64,000 nucleotides of DNA from Fibrella forsythiae (GTDB lineage Bacteria; Bacteroidota; Bacteroidia; Cytophagales; Spirosomataceae), in assembly GCF_017353175.1 (NCBI RefSeq), contig NZ_JAFMYW010000004.1, positions 434,001 to 498,000 on the forward strand, in the 5' to 3' direction. Positions 15,665-25,097 of this stretch are shown piece after piece. The notes below the pieces were generated by a model. It did no database searches and was not told the DNA's origin. It saw nothing but the letters and a program-made list of their open reading frames with translations. The position numbers were made by a program, and so were the translations under genes. Each line of letters begins with the position of its first letter. The stretch's first letter is position 1.

Positions 15665-17518
15665 CTACTCCACCGTTACTGACTTGGCCAGGTTGCGGGG
15701 CTGATCTACGTTGCGGCCGCGCATGACCGCAATATCGTAGGCCAGCAATTGCATCGGAATAACCGAGATCAGCGGCATCAGAATATCGTGCACTTTCGGG
15801 ATCTCGATCACGAAATCGACCATTGTTGGCAGGTGCGTGTCGCCTTCCGTCGTAACGGCAATAACGCGGCCTTTACGGGCTTTCACTTCCTGAATGTTCG
15901 ACACTACCTTTTCGTACGAGCTGTCCTGCGTAGCAACCACTACCATCGGCATGTCTTCATCAATGAGCGCGATGGGGCCGTGCTTCATTTCAGCGGCGGG
16001 GTAGCCTTCAGCGTGGATGTAGCTGATTTCTTTCAGCTTCAGCGCACCTTCCAGCGCAACCGGGAAATTGAGACCACGACCCAGGTAAATGAAGTTACGG
16101 GCATAGGTAAAGATGTAGGCAATCTCCTTGATCTTCGCGGCGCTTTGCAGCACCCGCTCCACTTTGGCCGGAACGGCCTCCAGTTCGGCCAGCAACTGCC
16201 GGAACAGCGTATCAGAAATGGTACCTTTCCGTTTGGCCGCGGCTATCGCCATCAGCGTCAGCACGGTTACCTGCGCGGTGAACGCCTTCGTACTGGCCAC
16301 TCCGATTTCCGGACCGGCGTGGGTGTAGGCACCGGCATGCGTAGCTCGGGCAATCGACGAACCTACTACGTTACAAACACCAAAAATGGTAGCACCTTTC
16401 GATTTGGCCAGTTCAATTGCGGCCAGTGTATCAGCCGTTTCACCCGATTGCGAAATGGCGATCACGATATCACCTTCCTTGATGATCGGGTTCCGGTATC
16501 GGAATTCTGACGCGTATTCAACCTCAACGGGAATGCGAGCCAGTTCTTCGAAAATGTATTCAGCAACCAGACCGGCGTGCCACGACGTGCCGCAGCCCAC
16601 GATAATGATCCGCTTCGACTTGGCGAGTTTGTCCATGTAATCGCGCAGGCCACCGAGTTGCAGCATCCCTTCGTCGGCATTGACGCGGCCGCGCATCGAA
16701 TCGGCAATAGAACGAGGCTGTTCGAAAATCTCTTTCAGCATGAAATGCTCAAATCCACCTTTTTCGATGGCTTCAAGCTCCATTTCAATCTTCTGTACGT
16801 AGGGGGTCGTCTTGGCATTATCAAGTGTAACGATGGTCAGCTTACCGTCTTTTACCGTAGCAATCTCGTATTCATTCAGGTAGATAACGTCCTTCGTGTA
16901 TTCGATAATGGGCGAGGCATCTGACGCGAAGAAATATTCACCCTCTCCAACGCCAATTACCAGCGGGCTGCCCTTACGGGCGGCCACCAGTTGCGTGGGG
17001 TCAGCAGCGTTCATCACCACAATAGCGTAGGCCCCAACAACCTCCTGCAAGGCCGACCGAACGGCATCTTCCAGCCCCCCCCCGGCATTCTCCCAGATAT
17101 CTTCAATAAACTGGCCCAGTACTTCGGTATCGGTCTGGCTGGTAAACGTATGCCCTTTGCGAACCAGCGTTTCCTTAATAGTTGCGTAGTTTTCGATGAT
17201 CCCGTTGTGGATGATCGCGATTTTTTTGTGGAAGGAGTAGTGTGGGTGTGCGTTTACGTCGTTAGGCTCACCGTGGGTAGCCCAACGCGTATGCCCCATC
17301 CCAATGGTTGAGTGGAGAGCTTTACCAACCAGTTCCTGTTCAAGAGCCGATACCTTCCCTTTTTTCTTGTAAATCTGCAGTCCGGGGGCCGTCGGATCGT
17401 CACCGTTCAGCAGGGCAACGCCCGCGCTATCATAGCCCCGATATTCGAGACGTTTGAGTCCTTTAATGACGAGGGGGCAGGCTTCCCGATGCCCCACATA
17501 GGCGACAATACCACACAT
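15665..17518 (-). CDS. glmS: Glutamine-fructose-6-phosphate aminotransferase
   Basis: 617 residues, close to the usual 600-620. The N-terminal class II glutamine amidotransferase domain has the catalytic Cys directly after the start Met (MCGIVAYVGHREA), HTRWATHGEPN and the LEYRGYDSAG loop. Two SIS sugar-isomerase domains follow (GCGTSWHAGLV; SQSGETADTLAAIELAKSKG; LGRGLNFPVALEGALKLKE) and the chain ends with the conserved DQPRNLAKSVTVE. It makes glucosamine-6-phosphate for peptidoglycan and LPS. It follows the glycogen synthase and DUF4270 genes on the same strand, a neighbourhood I recall as common in Bacteroidetes. Confidence 0.97.
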   Translation of the reverse strand: MCGIVAYVGHREACPLVIKGLKRLEYRGYDSAGVALLNGDDPTAPGLQIYKKKGKVSALEQELVGKALHSTIGMGHTRWATHGEPNDVNAHPHYSFHKKIAIIHNGIIENYATIKETLVRKGHTFTSQTDTEVLGQFIEDIWENAGGGLEDAVRSALQEVVGAYAIVVMNAADPTQLVAARKGSPLVIGVGEGEYFFASDASPIIEYTKDVIYLNEYEIATVKDGKLTIVTLDNAKTTPYVQKIEMELEAIEKGGFEHFMLKEIFEQPRSIADSMRGRVNADEGMLQLGGLRDYMDKLAKSKRIIIVGCGTSWHAGLVAEYIFEELARIPVEVEYASEFRYRNPIIKEGDIVIAISQSGETADTLAAIELAKSKGATIFGVCNVVGSSIARATHAGAYTHAGPEIGVASTKAFTAQVTVLTLMAIAAAKRKGTISDTLFRQLLAELEAVPAKVERVLQSAAKIKEIAYIFTYARNFIYLGRGLNFPVALEGALKLKEISYIHAEGYPAAEMKHGPIALIDEDMPMVVVATQDSSYEKVVSNIQEVKARKGRVIAVTTEGDTHLPTMVDFVIEIPKVHDILMPLISVIPMQLLAYDIAVMRGRNVDQPRNLAKSVTVE

Positions 17519-17564
17519 AACAGTGAAGAGTTAACAGTAAGCAGTTATTAATTGGTGGGTGAAT

Positions 17565-17579
17565 GTACGTTGAACGTAC
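17565..17579. promoter_or_regulatory. Perfect palindrome of the genome motif upstream of glmS
   Basis: GTACGTTGAACGTAC is an exact inverted repeat (7-bp arms, 1-bp centre) 47 bases upstream of the glmS start and continues as AACGTACCTGG. It consists of two facing copies of the GTACGTT motif that recurs through the window. It could be an operator or simply a chance juxtaposition of the motif. Confidence 0.4.
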
Positions 17580-17657
17580 CTGGCTATACAACTGAAAGCT
17601 ATCAAGCAACAGACGCCATTTCGCCAGAAGCGTAGACCAGGCCTTGAAAAAGCAATA

Positions 17658-17681
17658 AACCCCGCCAACTGCGGCGGGGTT
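17658..17681 (-). terminator. Rho-independent terminator after the DUF4270 gene
   Basis: AACCCCGCC (17658-17666) pairs with GGCGGGGTT (17673-17681) around a 6-nt loop, 8 bases downstream of the DUF4270 stop. T-rich sequence follows on the minus strand. Confidence 0.85.
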
Positions 17682-17688
17682 CTGAAAG

Positions 17689-19188
17689 TTAGTTAGATTT
17701 TGTGTAAAACAGAATCAGCTTTACGCTGGCTTTTCCATCCAGTACCATCCGCCAGACCCGATCGCTCAGGACGGCCTGGGTTTGGTCTACTAAAGCACCC
17801 GTTTGCGAATTCTGCGCAATTAACTGGTTACTGGGTGTTAACAAGGCTAATCCGTTGTTGGGGCTTATACCGGCGACCATAGACTGCAGGTAGCCTGCCA
17901 ACTGAAATGTGTAGCTGTTGGTGCGTGGGTCACGGCCAGCTAGTTGAGGGCTCGAAAAGCTACCCGGCACACGTGATACCGGACCCTGATTTTGCACTGT
18001 AAACAATATAGAGGAAACACCTGTGGTTGTTACAGACCGGGTTAGCCTGTTCTGGCCATCTATTTCTGCCATGACCAGGTAGGGCGGCAAAAACAGTTTC
18101 CCGTTATCGGGGGCGGTAGGTGTAATGACCAGGTCGGCGCGGTTTATAGCAACTCGGCCTGATTTCAGCAGATTTGTCAGAGACGGAAACTGCAATTTTG
18201 TTGTCACGCCGGTGCCTGCCTGTACATAGGTGCGGCCTGTTGTAGTCGTTGGCAGGCTTTGACCAGGCCGAAGGGCAGACAGAGCTGTACCACCCCGACT
18301 TGGCGTAATCTGGTTAAACCGTTTACCCGCAAACGGAAGCTCATACGCCCGGGCAAAGGTTTCCCCCTTCACGTGGAAATACGTTATGATCGCCGATTCT
18401 GACGGAGTAATACCCAACACGGCTGCCTGAGCAACACTATTGGACGTCAACACAAAATCGCGGTTAATCTTCTGGCGGAAAGCCAGTGGATCGACCAGAG
18501 CACCCGTAGTTGATGAAAACAGCAACGCGTTGGTATTGGCCATCGACATAATCGTACTACCAATACTGTTATCGATGGTGACCGGGCTAACATAGCCCGC
18601 CGTATCAACTACCGATGGGTTCGGTTTGAACGTACGCTTTGCAATCACTTTACTGACCGCCGGCCCAGGGCTGCTGACATCGTAGTTGATACTCCGCAGG
18701 CTATCTGTCAACTGAGAGAGCACAATCTCGTGCGAAACGGTCGTATCACCATACCAGACGCTGTTCACCGGAAAACGCACCTTTGTTGAGTCAACGATGA
18801 TTCGGTCTGCCGACGTCACGTTTGTAGTGCCCGAGTCATTGACAATTAAGGTTGTTGTAGGCCGTAACTGAATATACGCCTTACTGTCGACCTGACCGAA
18901 AACGGGATCCGTATAGTGGCCCACCAACGCAACGCTCTGGTCATTACTCCGCACTGAATCCAGTTGGATGGTCGTACGGGTAATGGTCAGGGTATCGGTA
19001 TACAGAACATCTACGGGAGTAGACGGAGCAAGACCGATTTCTTTTGGCGCTTCACAGGCAATTGCCGTTAGCAATACAGCGGCAACAAAAGCCAGTTTAA
19101 CTGGCCAATTGCGTATAGATGTTGAAATAACGCTCGCTAACGTTGGTTTCTGCCTCGTCGAGGTCAAGTTTATGTTCGGCAATTTCAT
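17689..19188 (-). CDS. DUF4270 family lipoprotein
   Basis: 499 residues. After a basic N-tail comes a hydrophobic helix ending in a lipobox (LLTAIAC at about residues 40-46), so it should be lipidated and exported. The body has the DUF4270 pattern: GHYTDPVFGQVDSKAYIQL near the start, repeated beta-rich segments and the ending RMVLDGKASVKLILFYTKSN. The function of the family is not established. The start at 19188 overlaps the end of the glycogen synthase gene by 92 bases, and no ATG, GTG or TTG start is evident between that overlap and the lipobox, so the overlap seems real. The neighbourhood glgA-like, DUF4270, glmS is typical of Bacteroidetes. Confidence 0.88.
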   Translation of the reverse strand: MKLPNINLTSTRQKPTLASVISTSIRNWPVKLAFVAAVLLTAIACEAPKEIGLAPSTPVDVLYTDTLTITRTTIQLDSVRSNDQSVALVGHYTDPVFGQVDSKAYIQLRPTTTLIVNDSGTTNVTSADRIIVDSTKVRFPVNSVWYGDTTVSHEIVLSQLTDSLRSINYDVSSPGPAVSKVIAKRTFKPNPSVVDTAGYVSPVTIDNSIGSTIMSMANTNALLFSSTTGALVDPLAFRQKINRDFVLTSNSVAQAAVLGITPSESAIITYFHVKGETFARAYELPFAGKRFNQITPSRGGTALSALRPGQSLPTTTTGRTYVQAGTGVTTKLQFPSLTNLLKSGRVAINRADLVITPTAPDNGKLFLPPYLVMAEIDGQNRLTRSVTTTGVSSILFTVQNQGPVSRVPGSFSSPQLAGRDPRTNSYTFQLAGYLQSMVAGISPNNGLALLTPSNQLIAQNSQTGALVDQTQAVLSDRVWRMVLDGKASVKLILFYTKSN

Positions 19189-19909
19189 TCAGAATAGTAT
19201 TCAGACTATCGTGTTCGGTTGTTCCGGCATTGACAACGGCGTCGGCGTAAGCGCAACCGATTTTTATAAATCCGGTGAAATCGCCGGTTTCGAGGTGGCT
19301 GAGCATCGCATCATCAATGTCCATCATCTTAGCTTTTTCCACCAAGTCACTGGCATTGAAACGATGTTCAAACGAGTTATTGTACACGGTAAAGACCGAC
19401 TTGGTGTCTTTAAACATCGGGTCGTTCTTGTAGGTTGTCTTCAGGTACAACGGAATCAGGGCTGTCATCCAGTCGTTACAGTGAACGATATCGGGCGACC
19501 ATCCTAATTTTTTTACTGTTTCCAGTACGCCTTTGCAGAAGAAAATAGCCCGTTCGTCATTATCATCGTAAAAACGATCTTCTTTATCGTGGAACACATA
19601 TTTCCGGTGGAAATAGTCTTCGTTATCGATAAAATACACCTGCAACTTGGCGGTGGGAATCGACGCGACTTTGATAATCAACGGCTTTTCTTCATCGCCT
19701 ACCGAAATGTTGATGCCCGATAACCGGACTACTTCATGAAGCCGATTTTTGCGTTCATTAATAAGCCCAAACCGAGGAACCAGAATTCGGATTTCCATGC
19801 CGCGTTCCTGCATATCCTGCGGTAACTTTCGCACGAAATCGGCCACGTCAGAGGTTTTGAGGAAGGGCGTAATTTCACTGGCTACGTACAAAATGCGAAG
19901 TTTGCTCAT
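19097..19909 (-). CDS. Short glycogen/starch synthase (GT5 N-terminal domain only)
   Basis: 270 residues beginning MSKLRILYVASEITPF, the start of the GT5 glycogen synthase catalytic domain; RILVPRFGLINERKNRLHEV and HCNDWMTALIPLYLKTTY are further family motifs. A complete bacterial GlgA has about 480 residues, and the ADP-binding C-terminal GT-B half is absent here. The stop is followed by intact neighbours and the frame is not disrupted, and I recall short versions in this position in other Bacteroidetes, so it looks like a domain-only protein rather than a broken gene. Whether it can catalyse glucosyl transfer alone is doubtful. Confidence 0.85.
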   Translation of the reverse strand: MSKLRILYVASEITPFLKTSDVADFVRKLPQDMQERGMEIRILVPRFGLINERKNRLHEVVRLSGINISVGDEEKPLIIKVASIPTAKLQVYFIDNEDYFHRKYVFHDKEDRFYDDNDERAIFFCKGVLETVKKLGWSPDIVHCNDWMTALIPLYLKTTYKNDPMFKDTKSVFTVYNNSFEHRFNASDLVEKAKMMDIDDAMLSHLETGDFTGFIKIGCAYADAVVNAGTTEHDSLNTILNEIAEHKLDLDEAETNVSERYFNIYTQLAS

Positions 19910-19956
19910 AAATGCAAGAGGGAAATTATTTTGGACGGCTTCACCTTAAAAACCTG

Positions 19957-19987
19957 CAAAATTAAGCAAAAAAACCCCGTATTTCAA
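19957..19987 (-). promoter_or_regulatory. Bacteroidetes-type promoter for the glycogen synthase gene
   Basis: On the minus strand TTG (19985-19987) is followed after exactly 20 bases by TAATTTTG (19957-19964). This agrees fully with the Bacteroidetes consensus TTG-N19-21-TAnnTTTG. The -7 box lies about 50 bases upstream of the start codon at 19909. Confidence 0.72.
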
Positions 19988-20051
19988 TACAATCTGACCC
20001 AAAGAATTGCAATTTCCCTTCTTCTCAATTGATAGTCATTTTCCGTAGTTT

Positions 20052-20894
20052 ATGCACCATTTCAGCACTGTTCAGGCACTTCAGCACCATCTCAACTCTG
20101 TTCGCCGCCAAGGGGAATCGATTGGCTTCGTTCCAACAATGGGGGCCCTGCATACCGGCCATTTAAACCTCGTAGAACGGGCCAAGTCGGAGTGTGACGT
20201 TGTGGTCTGCAGCATCTTCGTTAACCCTACTCAATTCAATAACCCCGACGACCTGGCCCGTTATCCCCGTACGCTTGATGAAGACTCGGCGTTGCTTGAA
20301 AGGGTTGGAACAGATGTGATCTTTTCGCCGTCTGTTGCTGAAATGTACCCCGAACCAGCCACGATACGCATCAATTTCGGTGCCCTGGAAACGGTTATGG
20401 AAGGTGCATCACGTCCTGGCCATTTCAACGGCGTTGGCCTGGTTGTCAGTAAGTTATTTCATATGGTTGGACCAGACAAAGCGTATTTCGGCCAGAAAGA
20501 CCTGCAGCAGGTTGCCGTTATCAGGCAACTGGTTCGCGACCTGAACTTCCCGCTCGAACTGGTCCGTTGCGACACCGTTCGTGACGAAGACGGGCTGGCT
20601 ATGTCGTCGCGCAACCGCCTGTTATCACCCAAAGAACGTACCCAGGCTCCTACCCTATTCGAGGCACTTACGCTGGCCAGAAACCTCCTCCTCGACGGGT
20701 ACACGCCCGAGCAGGCAAAGGCCTCCGTTCGGGATTATATGGCTCACCGACCAGCCTTTACTCTAGATTACATTGAAGTAGTGAATACCGACACATTACA
20801 ACCTGCAGCCGAACTACAGCCCCCGGGCCAAACAGCCCTCTGCATTGCCGCCCAGCTTGGCAAAGTACGCCTGATCGATAACGTGGTGTTTTAA
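20052..20894 (+). CDS. panC: Pantothenate synthetase
   Basis: 280 residues, the normal length. It has the ATP-binding PTMGALHTGHLNLVERAK (HxGH), FVNPTQFNNPDDLARYPR, GLVVSKLFHMVGPDKAYFGQ, and the KMSKS-like MSSRNRLLSP. It joins pantoate and beta-alanine in CoA biosynthesis. It is divergent from the short glycogen synthase gene with 142 bases between them. Confidence 0.97.
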   Translation: MHHFSTVQALQHHLNSVRRQGESIGFVPTMGALHTGHLNLVERAKSECDVVVCSIFVNPTQFNNPDDLARYPRTLDEDSALLERVGTDVIFSPSVAEMYPEPATIRINFGALETVMEGASRPGHFNGVGLVVSKLFHMVGPDKAYFGQKDLQQVAVIRQLVRDLNFPLELVRCDTVRDEDGLAMSSRNRLLSPKERTQAPTLFEALTLARNLLLDGYTPEQAKASVRDYMAHRPAFTLDYIEVVNTDTLQPAAELQPPGQTALCIAAQLGKVRLIDNVVF

Positions 20895-20943
20895 GTTAAT
20901 ATGGCTCTGTTGTAATCAACTGTTTTCAGATATGGCGGCGGTT

Positions 20944-21150
20944 GCCCAGATGGTTGATATGTAGGAGCAGTCCATCGTGGCTGCCCGCTTTCGGGCGTCA
21001 TAGCGACCGCTGACAGGACGTTGACCTTTACCGAAGGAAAGAACGTCGTGTTTGACGTGCGATTTTTGCGCCTGCTCAGACAGGCGGTCGCTGTTGCGTC
21101 CGAAAGCGGGCGGGCACGGTGGCCCGCCCCTACACATCAACCATCTGGGC
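20944..21150. repeat. Long imperfect palindromic repeat element, copy 1
   Basis: The panC to NTF2-like intergenic DNA is almost entirely one inverted repeat. Outer arms 20944-20965 and 21129-21150 match at 21 of 22 positions, and similarity continues inwards to about 75 bases per side, including GCCCGCTTTCGGGC and TAGCGACCGCTGACAGG on the left with their counterparts on the right. A second copy occurs at 25098-25262. No ORF lies inside. This fits a MITE-like or REP-like dispersed element. It ends 4 bases before the stop of the next gene. Confidence 0.8.
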
Positions 21151-21153
21151 GGG

Positions 21154-21606
21154 TTACAAACACTTTCGCCTGGTATCGATAATCGCCTGAATCTTCCAGA
21201 CGCCATTGAACCGGACGAGGGTAAAGGCATTGGCTCCGCAGTGGACAGTTTTGCCTTTGTAATTAAAGCTGTAGGGGATAAAGGCCGTTGCCAGATCACC
21301 ATCAATCTGAATCTGGTAGGGCTGAATGATTTCGTTCAGATCGCCCGGCTTGGCTTTACCTACCTGCGAAGCAAAATCACTGATCGACTCGGTACGCACG
21401 CTGACAAAACCAGCTGTATTGGTAACCGTTTGCAGCGTAGCGCCCGAGGCAAAAGCGGCTTTGACGGCGCTTGAATCAGCCTTTTTCATGCCTTCGAACA
21501 AATCGTCGACGGCCTGCATAATAGCCACGTCTTCCTGTGGCGTGGTTTCCATTGTTTGGGCGAAGCTGGCCAGTGGAAGAAAAAGGAGAAGCAGAAGAGT
21601 TTTCAT
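21154..21606 (-). CDS. Exported NTF2-like (SnoaL/DUF4440-type) protein
   Basis: 150 residues with a signal peptide (MKTLLLLLFLPLASFAQ). The mature part fits the NTF2-like cone fold: an N-terminal helix with QEDVAIMQAVDDLFEGMKKAD, a mid region typical of SnoaL-like domains and a C-terminal strand pair ending NAFTLVRFNGVWKIQAIID. Proteins of this kind are usually ligand-binding or small hydrolytic domains; the ligand is unknown. It is a single gene downstream of xylA on the same strand. Confidence 0.8.
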   Translation of the reverse strand: MKTLLLLLFLPLASFAQTMETTPQEDVAIMQAVDDLFEGMKKADSSAVKAAFASGATLQTVTNTAGFVSVRTESISDFASQVGKAKPGDLNEIIQPYQIQIDGDLATAFIPYSFNYKGKTVHCGANAFTLVRFNGVWKIQAIIDTRRKCL

Positions 21607-21622
21607 ACCGGTAAAACGCCGA

Positions 21623-21698
21623 TTGGGCCGATTAAGCCACTTTTTGCGGATTTAGTTTTTGACTACCAAATCTGCAAAAATTGGCTCAATCGACCCAA
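21623..21698. repeat. 31-bp imperfect inverted repeat between NTF2-like gene and xylA
   Basis: Arms 21623-21653 and 21668-21698 pair with a few mismatches (TTGGGCCGATTAAGCC against GGCTCAATCGACCCAA). It occupies nearly all of the gap after the xylA stop and may terminate xylA transcription. Confidence 0.6.
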
Positions 21699-21718
21699 CC
21701 TATAATCTAATTATTCGC

Positions 21719-23065
21719 CTAAATGTATTGATTAACAATCATTTCGTATAGCTCCTGCTTACCGCTGACCTGCTTTGGTTCGCCATTGGTCATGGCGTAT
21801 TCACGCAGATCCTCGAGGGTTAGTTTACCGGCTTCGAAGTCAGCACCGGCACCGCTGTCATAGCTGGCGTAACGCTCGGTACGGAGCTGCTTGTATTTCG
21901 ATTTGCCAAGGATTGCCTCTGCGGCAATAGCCGCGCGGGCAAACGTGTCCATACCACCAATGTGAGCGATGAAAATATCTTCCAGATCGGTTGAGTTGCG
22001 GCGCGTTTTGGCATCGAAGTTCACACCGCCTGATTTAATACCACCCGCTTCCAGAATCACCAGCATGGCCTCGGTCAGCTCATACACATCGACGGGGAAT
22101 TGGTCGGTATCCCAGCCGTTCTGGTAATCACCCCGGTTCGCGTCGATACTGCCGAGCATATTATTGTCGGCGGCAACCTGTAGTTCGTGAGCAAACGTGT
22201 GGCTGGCAAGCGTGGCGTGGTTCGTTTCGATGTTCAGCTCAAAATCATCCTGCAAGCCAAAACGGTTCAGGAAACCAACTACGGTGGCGGCATCGAAATC
22301 GTACTGATGCTTGGTTGGCTCCATCGGCTTCGGTTCAATATAGAACGAGCCGGTAAAGCCCTGCTTGCGGGCATAATCACGGCTGATTTGCAGAAAACGG
22401 CCCAGGTGTTCCTGTTCGCGTTTCATATTCGTGTTCAGCAGCGACATGTAGCCCTCGCGACCACCCCAGAAGGTGTAGCCCCGCCCGCCCAGTTCGATGG
22501 TAGCGTCGATGGCGTTTTTTACTTGCCAGGCACCATGCGTCAGCACGTGGAAATCCGGGTTGGTGCTGGCGCCGTTCATGTACCGCTCGTGCGAGAACAG
22601 ATTGGCCGTACCCCACAGCAACTTTACACCGCTGGCGTCCTGCTTTTGCTTCAGATAATCGACCACCTTACGGAAGTTGGCCTCAAATTCGTGGTTTGAA
22701 TTACCCTCCGGCGAGACGTCGACATCATGGAAACAATAGTATTCCATGCCAATTTTGGTAATGAACTCAAACGCCGCGTCAGCCTTGTTGAAGGCCGCGC
22801 CCAGCGGATCATTACCGGCGCTGGCATCCCAGGGGAAATGCTTCACGCCTGGCCCGAACGGGTCAGCACCGGTACCGCAGAACGTGTGCCAATAGGCCAC
22901 GGCAAACCGGAACAGATCTTTCATGGGCGTACCCAGAATGGTGCGGTTGGCGTCGTAAAATTTGAATGCCAACGGATTGTCCGATTCGCGACCTTCGTAC
23001 GCAATGGGTGCTGACACAAACGGAAAGTACGTTTTATCGCCAAGTGTCAAATTGATGTGAGCCAT
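21719..23065 (-). CDS. xylA: Xylose isomerase
   Basis: 448 residues. The class II xylose isomerase motifs are clear: HDVDVSPEG with the catalytic His, [60 protein letters not shown] and GSIDANRGD with the metal ligands. It converts D-xylose to D-xylulose. No xylulokinase or transporter is adjacent, so the pathway is split. It is divergent from a Crp-family regulator gene; the 159-base gap holds imperfect repeats (23073-23083 against 23195-23205) that might be operator sites. Confidence 0.97.
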   Translation of the reverse strand: MAHINLTLGDKTYFPFVSAPIAYEGRESDNPLAFKFYDANRTILGTPMKDLFRFAVAYWHTFCGTGADPFGPGVKHFPWDASAGNDPLGAAFNKADAAFEFITKIGMEYYCFHDVDVSPEGNSNHEFEANFRKVVDYLKQKQDASGVKLLWGTANLFSHERYMNGASTNPDFHVLTHGAWQVKNAIDATIELGGRGYTFWGGREGYMSLLNTNMKREQEHLGRFLQISRDYARKQGFTGSFYIEPKPMEPTKHQYDFDAATVVGFLNRFGLQDDFELNIETNHATLASHTFAHELQVAADNNMLGSIDANRGDYQNGWDTDQFPVDVYELTEAMLVILEAGGIKSGGVNFDAKTRRNSTDLEDIFIAHIGGMDTFARAAIAAEAILGKSKYKQLRTERYASYDSGAGADFEAGKLTLEDLREYAMTNGEPKQVSGKQELYEMIVNQYI

Positions 23066-23224
23066 AAAGAATATACTAGTAGGTTGGCGTAGAGTTGCCT
23101 GTCTTTCAAACGCAGTTTAGTACAAAATCTCTGTTTTATATCATTGCAACATGATGTACTATTATGACCTGTTTTGCCTTTATAAAGAATACATCCTGCT
23201 AGTATTGCACACATAAGACAGTAT

Positions 23225-23824
23225 ATGAACGCTGAAGACCTGTTAACACTGCGCCAGCAGATTGAACGATTTACGCCACTAAGTGAAGACGAATGGGCTA
23301 TGCTGACGCCCCATTTGCAAGTTAAAACGCTTCAGAAACACCAGCTTTTTGCCGAAGAGGGAAAGCTGGCGAATGATGTTGCACTAGTGCTGGAAGGTTC
23401 ATTCAGGCAGTTTTATACTACTGATGGCGAGGAAAAGACAACGTATTTCTATTTTGAAAACCACCTGATGAGCGCTTACATGAGCTGTCTTACCCAACAA
23501 CCTTCACGCATGACAATTGAGGCGCTGAGTTTGGCCAGGTACGTTGTCTTTCCGTATACAGTTCTGGTCAAGCTCTTTGAACAGAGCCTCACCTGGCAGA
23601 AATTCGGGCGGCTTATCGCCGAGTATATCGCCATCGGCCTGGAAGATCGGATGGTGGGTTTATTAACCCAGAGCCCCGAAGAACGCTATCTGACTCTCCT
23701 GAACAGCAATAAGAAAAAGATTCTGGACCGTATTCCGCAGCATTACGTGGCGAATTACCTGGGCATAACACCTGTAAGCCTCAGCCGTATCCGCAACCGG
23801 ATTATGCACCGCGACGACGCCTGA
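23225..23824 (+). CDS. Crp/Fnr family transcriptional regulator
   Basis: 199 residues. The N-terminal cyclic-nucleotide-binding-like beta roll (LANDVALVLEGSFRQFY ... SAYMSCLTQQPSRMTIEAL) lacks the full phosphate-binding cassette of true CRP, as is usual in Bacteroidetes members. The C-terminal helix-turn-helix is HYVANYLGITPVSLSRIRNR. Divergent location from xylA makes control of xylA possible, but members of this subfamily are often found alone. Effector unknown. Confidence 0.88.
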   Translation: MNAEDLLTLRQQIERFTPLSEDEWAMLTPHLQVKTLQKHQLFAEEGKLANDVALVLEGSFRQFYTTDGEEKTTYFYFENHLMSAYMSCLTQQPSRMTIEALSLARYVVFPYTVLVKLFEQSLTWQKFGRLIAEYIAIGLEDRMVGLLTQSPEERYLTLLNSNKKKILDRIPQHYVANYLGITPVSLSRIRNRIMHRDDA

Positions 23825-23981
23825 TACAGCTATTACAGAGCGAACATCGATGCTATTCGCTCTGTCATTTGCGGAGATCCCTTCTCGAAAATAACTTGAT
23901 AATCAGCGGGTAACTACGCCCACAAGCGACCGTTTATTACCTAACTTAGCTAACCGGTTTCTAAACCCCTTCATTAACCTG

Positions 23982-25025
23982 ATGCCCCTCTCTTTTCTAC
24001 GCTCTACCCTTTTTACGGCTTTAGTAGTTACGGCAGTAGCCTGTAACAAAGCGCCTTCGGGAAACGAGGCCCTCACGTATAATCAATCGCCGGAGACGGG
24101 CGTTCGTACAGGCGGGGTCAGGATGATTCCGGTAAAAACGCCGTCAGGTACGTTCAACGTATGGACAAAGCGGGTGGGAAATAATCCACGTATCAAGGTG
24201 CTTTTGCTGCACGGTGGCCCCGGCGGCAACCACGTTCTGTTTGAACCGTTCGAGAGCTATTTCCCTGCCGAAGACATCGAGTTCTATTACTACGACCAGC
24301 TTGGTTCGCTCAATAGCGATCATCCCTCCGACAGTACGCTCTGGACCACGCCGCGTTTTGTGGAGGAAGTAGAGCAGGTACGTCGGGCCTTGGGGTTGAA
24401 CAAAGACAATTTCTACCTGCTGGGTCATAGCTGGGGCGGGATTCTGGCGACGGAATATGCCCTCAAGTACCAGCAGAACCTGAAAGGGCTCATCATTAGC
24501 AACATGATGAGTAGTTGCCCCGAGTATGGAAAGTACGCCGAAGAGGTGCTGGGCAAACAAATGAACCCAAAGGTATTAGCCGAAATTAAAGCGATTGAAG
24601 CCCGGAAAGATTTCCAGAACCCGCGCTACATGGAGTTGCTAACCCCCAATTTCTACGAGCAGCATGTTTGCCGGCTAAAACCCTGGCCCAATGCATTCGA
24701 CCGGGCATTTCCCGCCATGAATAGCACGGTCTATACGCTGATGCAGGGCCCATCCGAATTCGGCATCTCGGGACGACTGGCCAACTGGGACCGCCGCGCC
24801 GACCTGAAGAATATCAACGTACCTACGCTTACCATCGGCGGCATGCACGACACCATGGACCCTAAACACATGGCCTGGATGGCAACGCAATTTCCCCACG
24901 GCACCAGCCTGATTTGTCCCGACGGCAGCCATTGTAGCATGTGGGACGATCAGCCGCACTACTTCCCCGGCCTTGTGAAATTCATCAAAGCCGTTGATGC
25001 GGGGGAGGAAAAGGTAGCGCTGTAA
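23982..25025 (+). CDS. Proline iminopeptidase-like alpha/beta hydrolase, predicted lipoprotein
   Basis: 347 residues. The N-terminus has a hydrophobic stretch and lipobox (TALVVTAVAC), indicating export and lipidation. The alpha/beta hydrolase core shows the oxyanion loop LLHGGPGGNH, the nucleophile elbow GHSWGG, an acidic residue in GGMHDTMDP and the His in DGSHCSMWDD. HGGPGG plus the cap order matches the proline iminopeptidase (S33) family, which removes N-terminal proline from small peptides. No operon partners. Confidence 0.87.
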   Translation: MPLSFLRSTLFTALVVTAVACNKAPSGNEALTYNQSPETGVRTGGVRMIPVKTPSGTFNVWTKRVGNNPRIKVLLLHGGPGGNHVLFEPFESYFPAEDIEFYYYDQLGSLNSDHPSDSTLWTTPRFVEEVEQVRRALGLNKDNFYLLGHSWGGILATEYALKYQQNLKGLIISNMMSSCPEYGKYAEEVLGKQMNPKVLAEIKAIEARKDFQNPRYMELLTPNFYEQHVCRLKPWPNAFDRAFPAMNSTVYTLMQGPSEFGISGRLANWDRRADLKNINVPTLTIGGMHDTMDPKHMAWMATQFPHGTSLICPDGSHCSMWDDQPHYFPGLVKFIKAVDAGEEKVAL

Positions 25026-25097
25026 CTATTGCGATTGGCCAGTCAACCAGAGGGTGGTTTTATCTTGTGATTGGCCAATCAACCAAATCGTGAATCT

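Noticed and set aside
15749-16510. Long plus-strand open frame inside glmS
   Set aside because: It is antisense to a clear glmS gene, has low-quality residues (long runs of His/Arg/Asn) and no family features.
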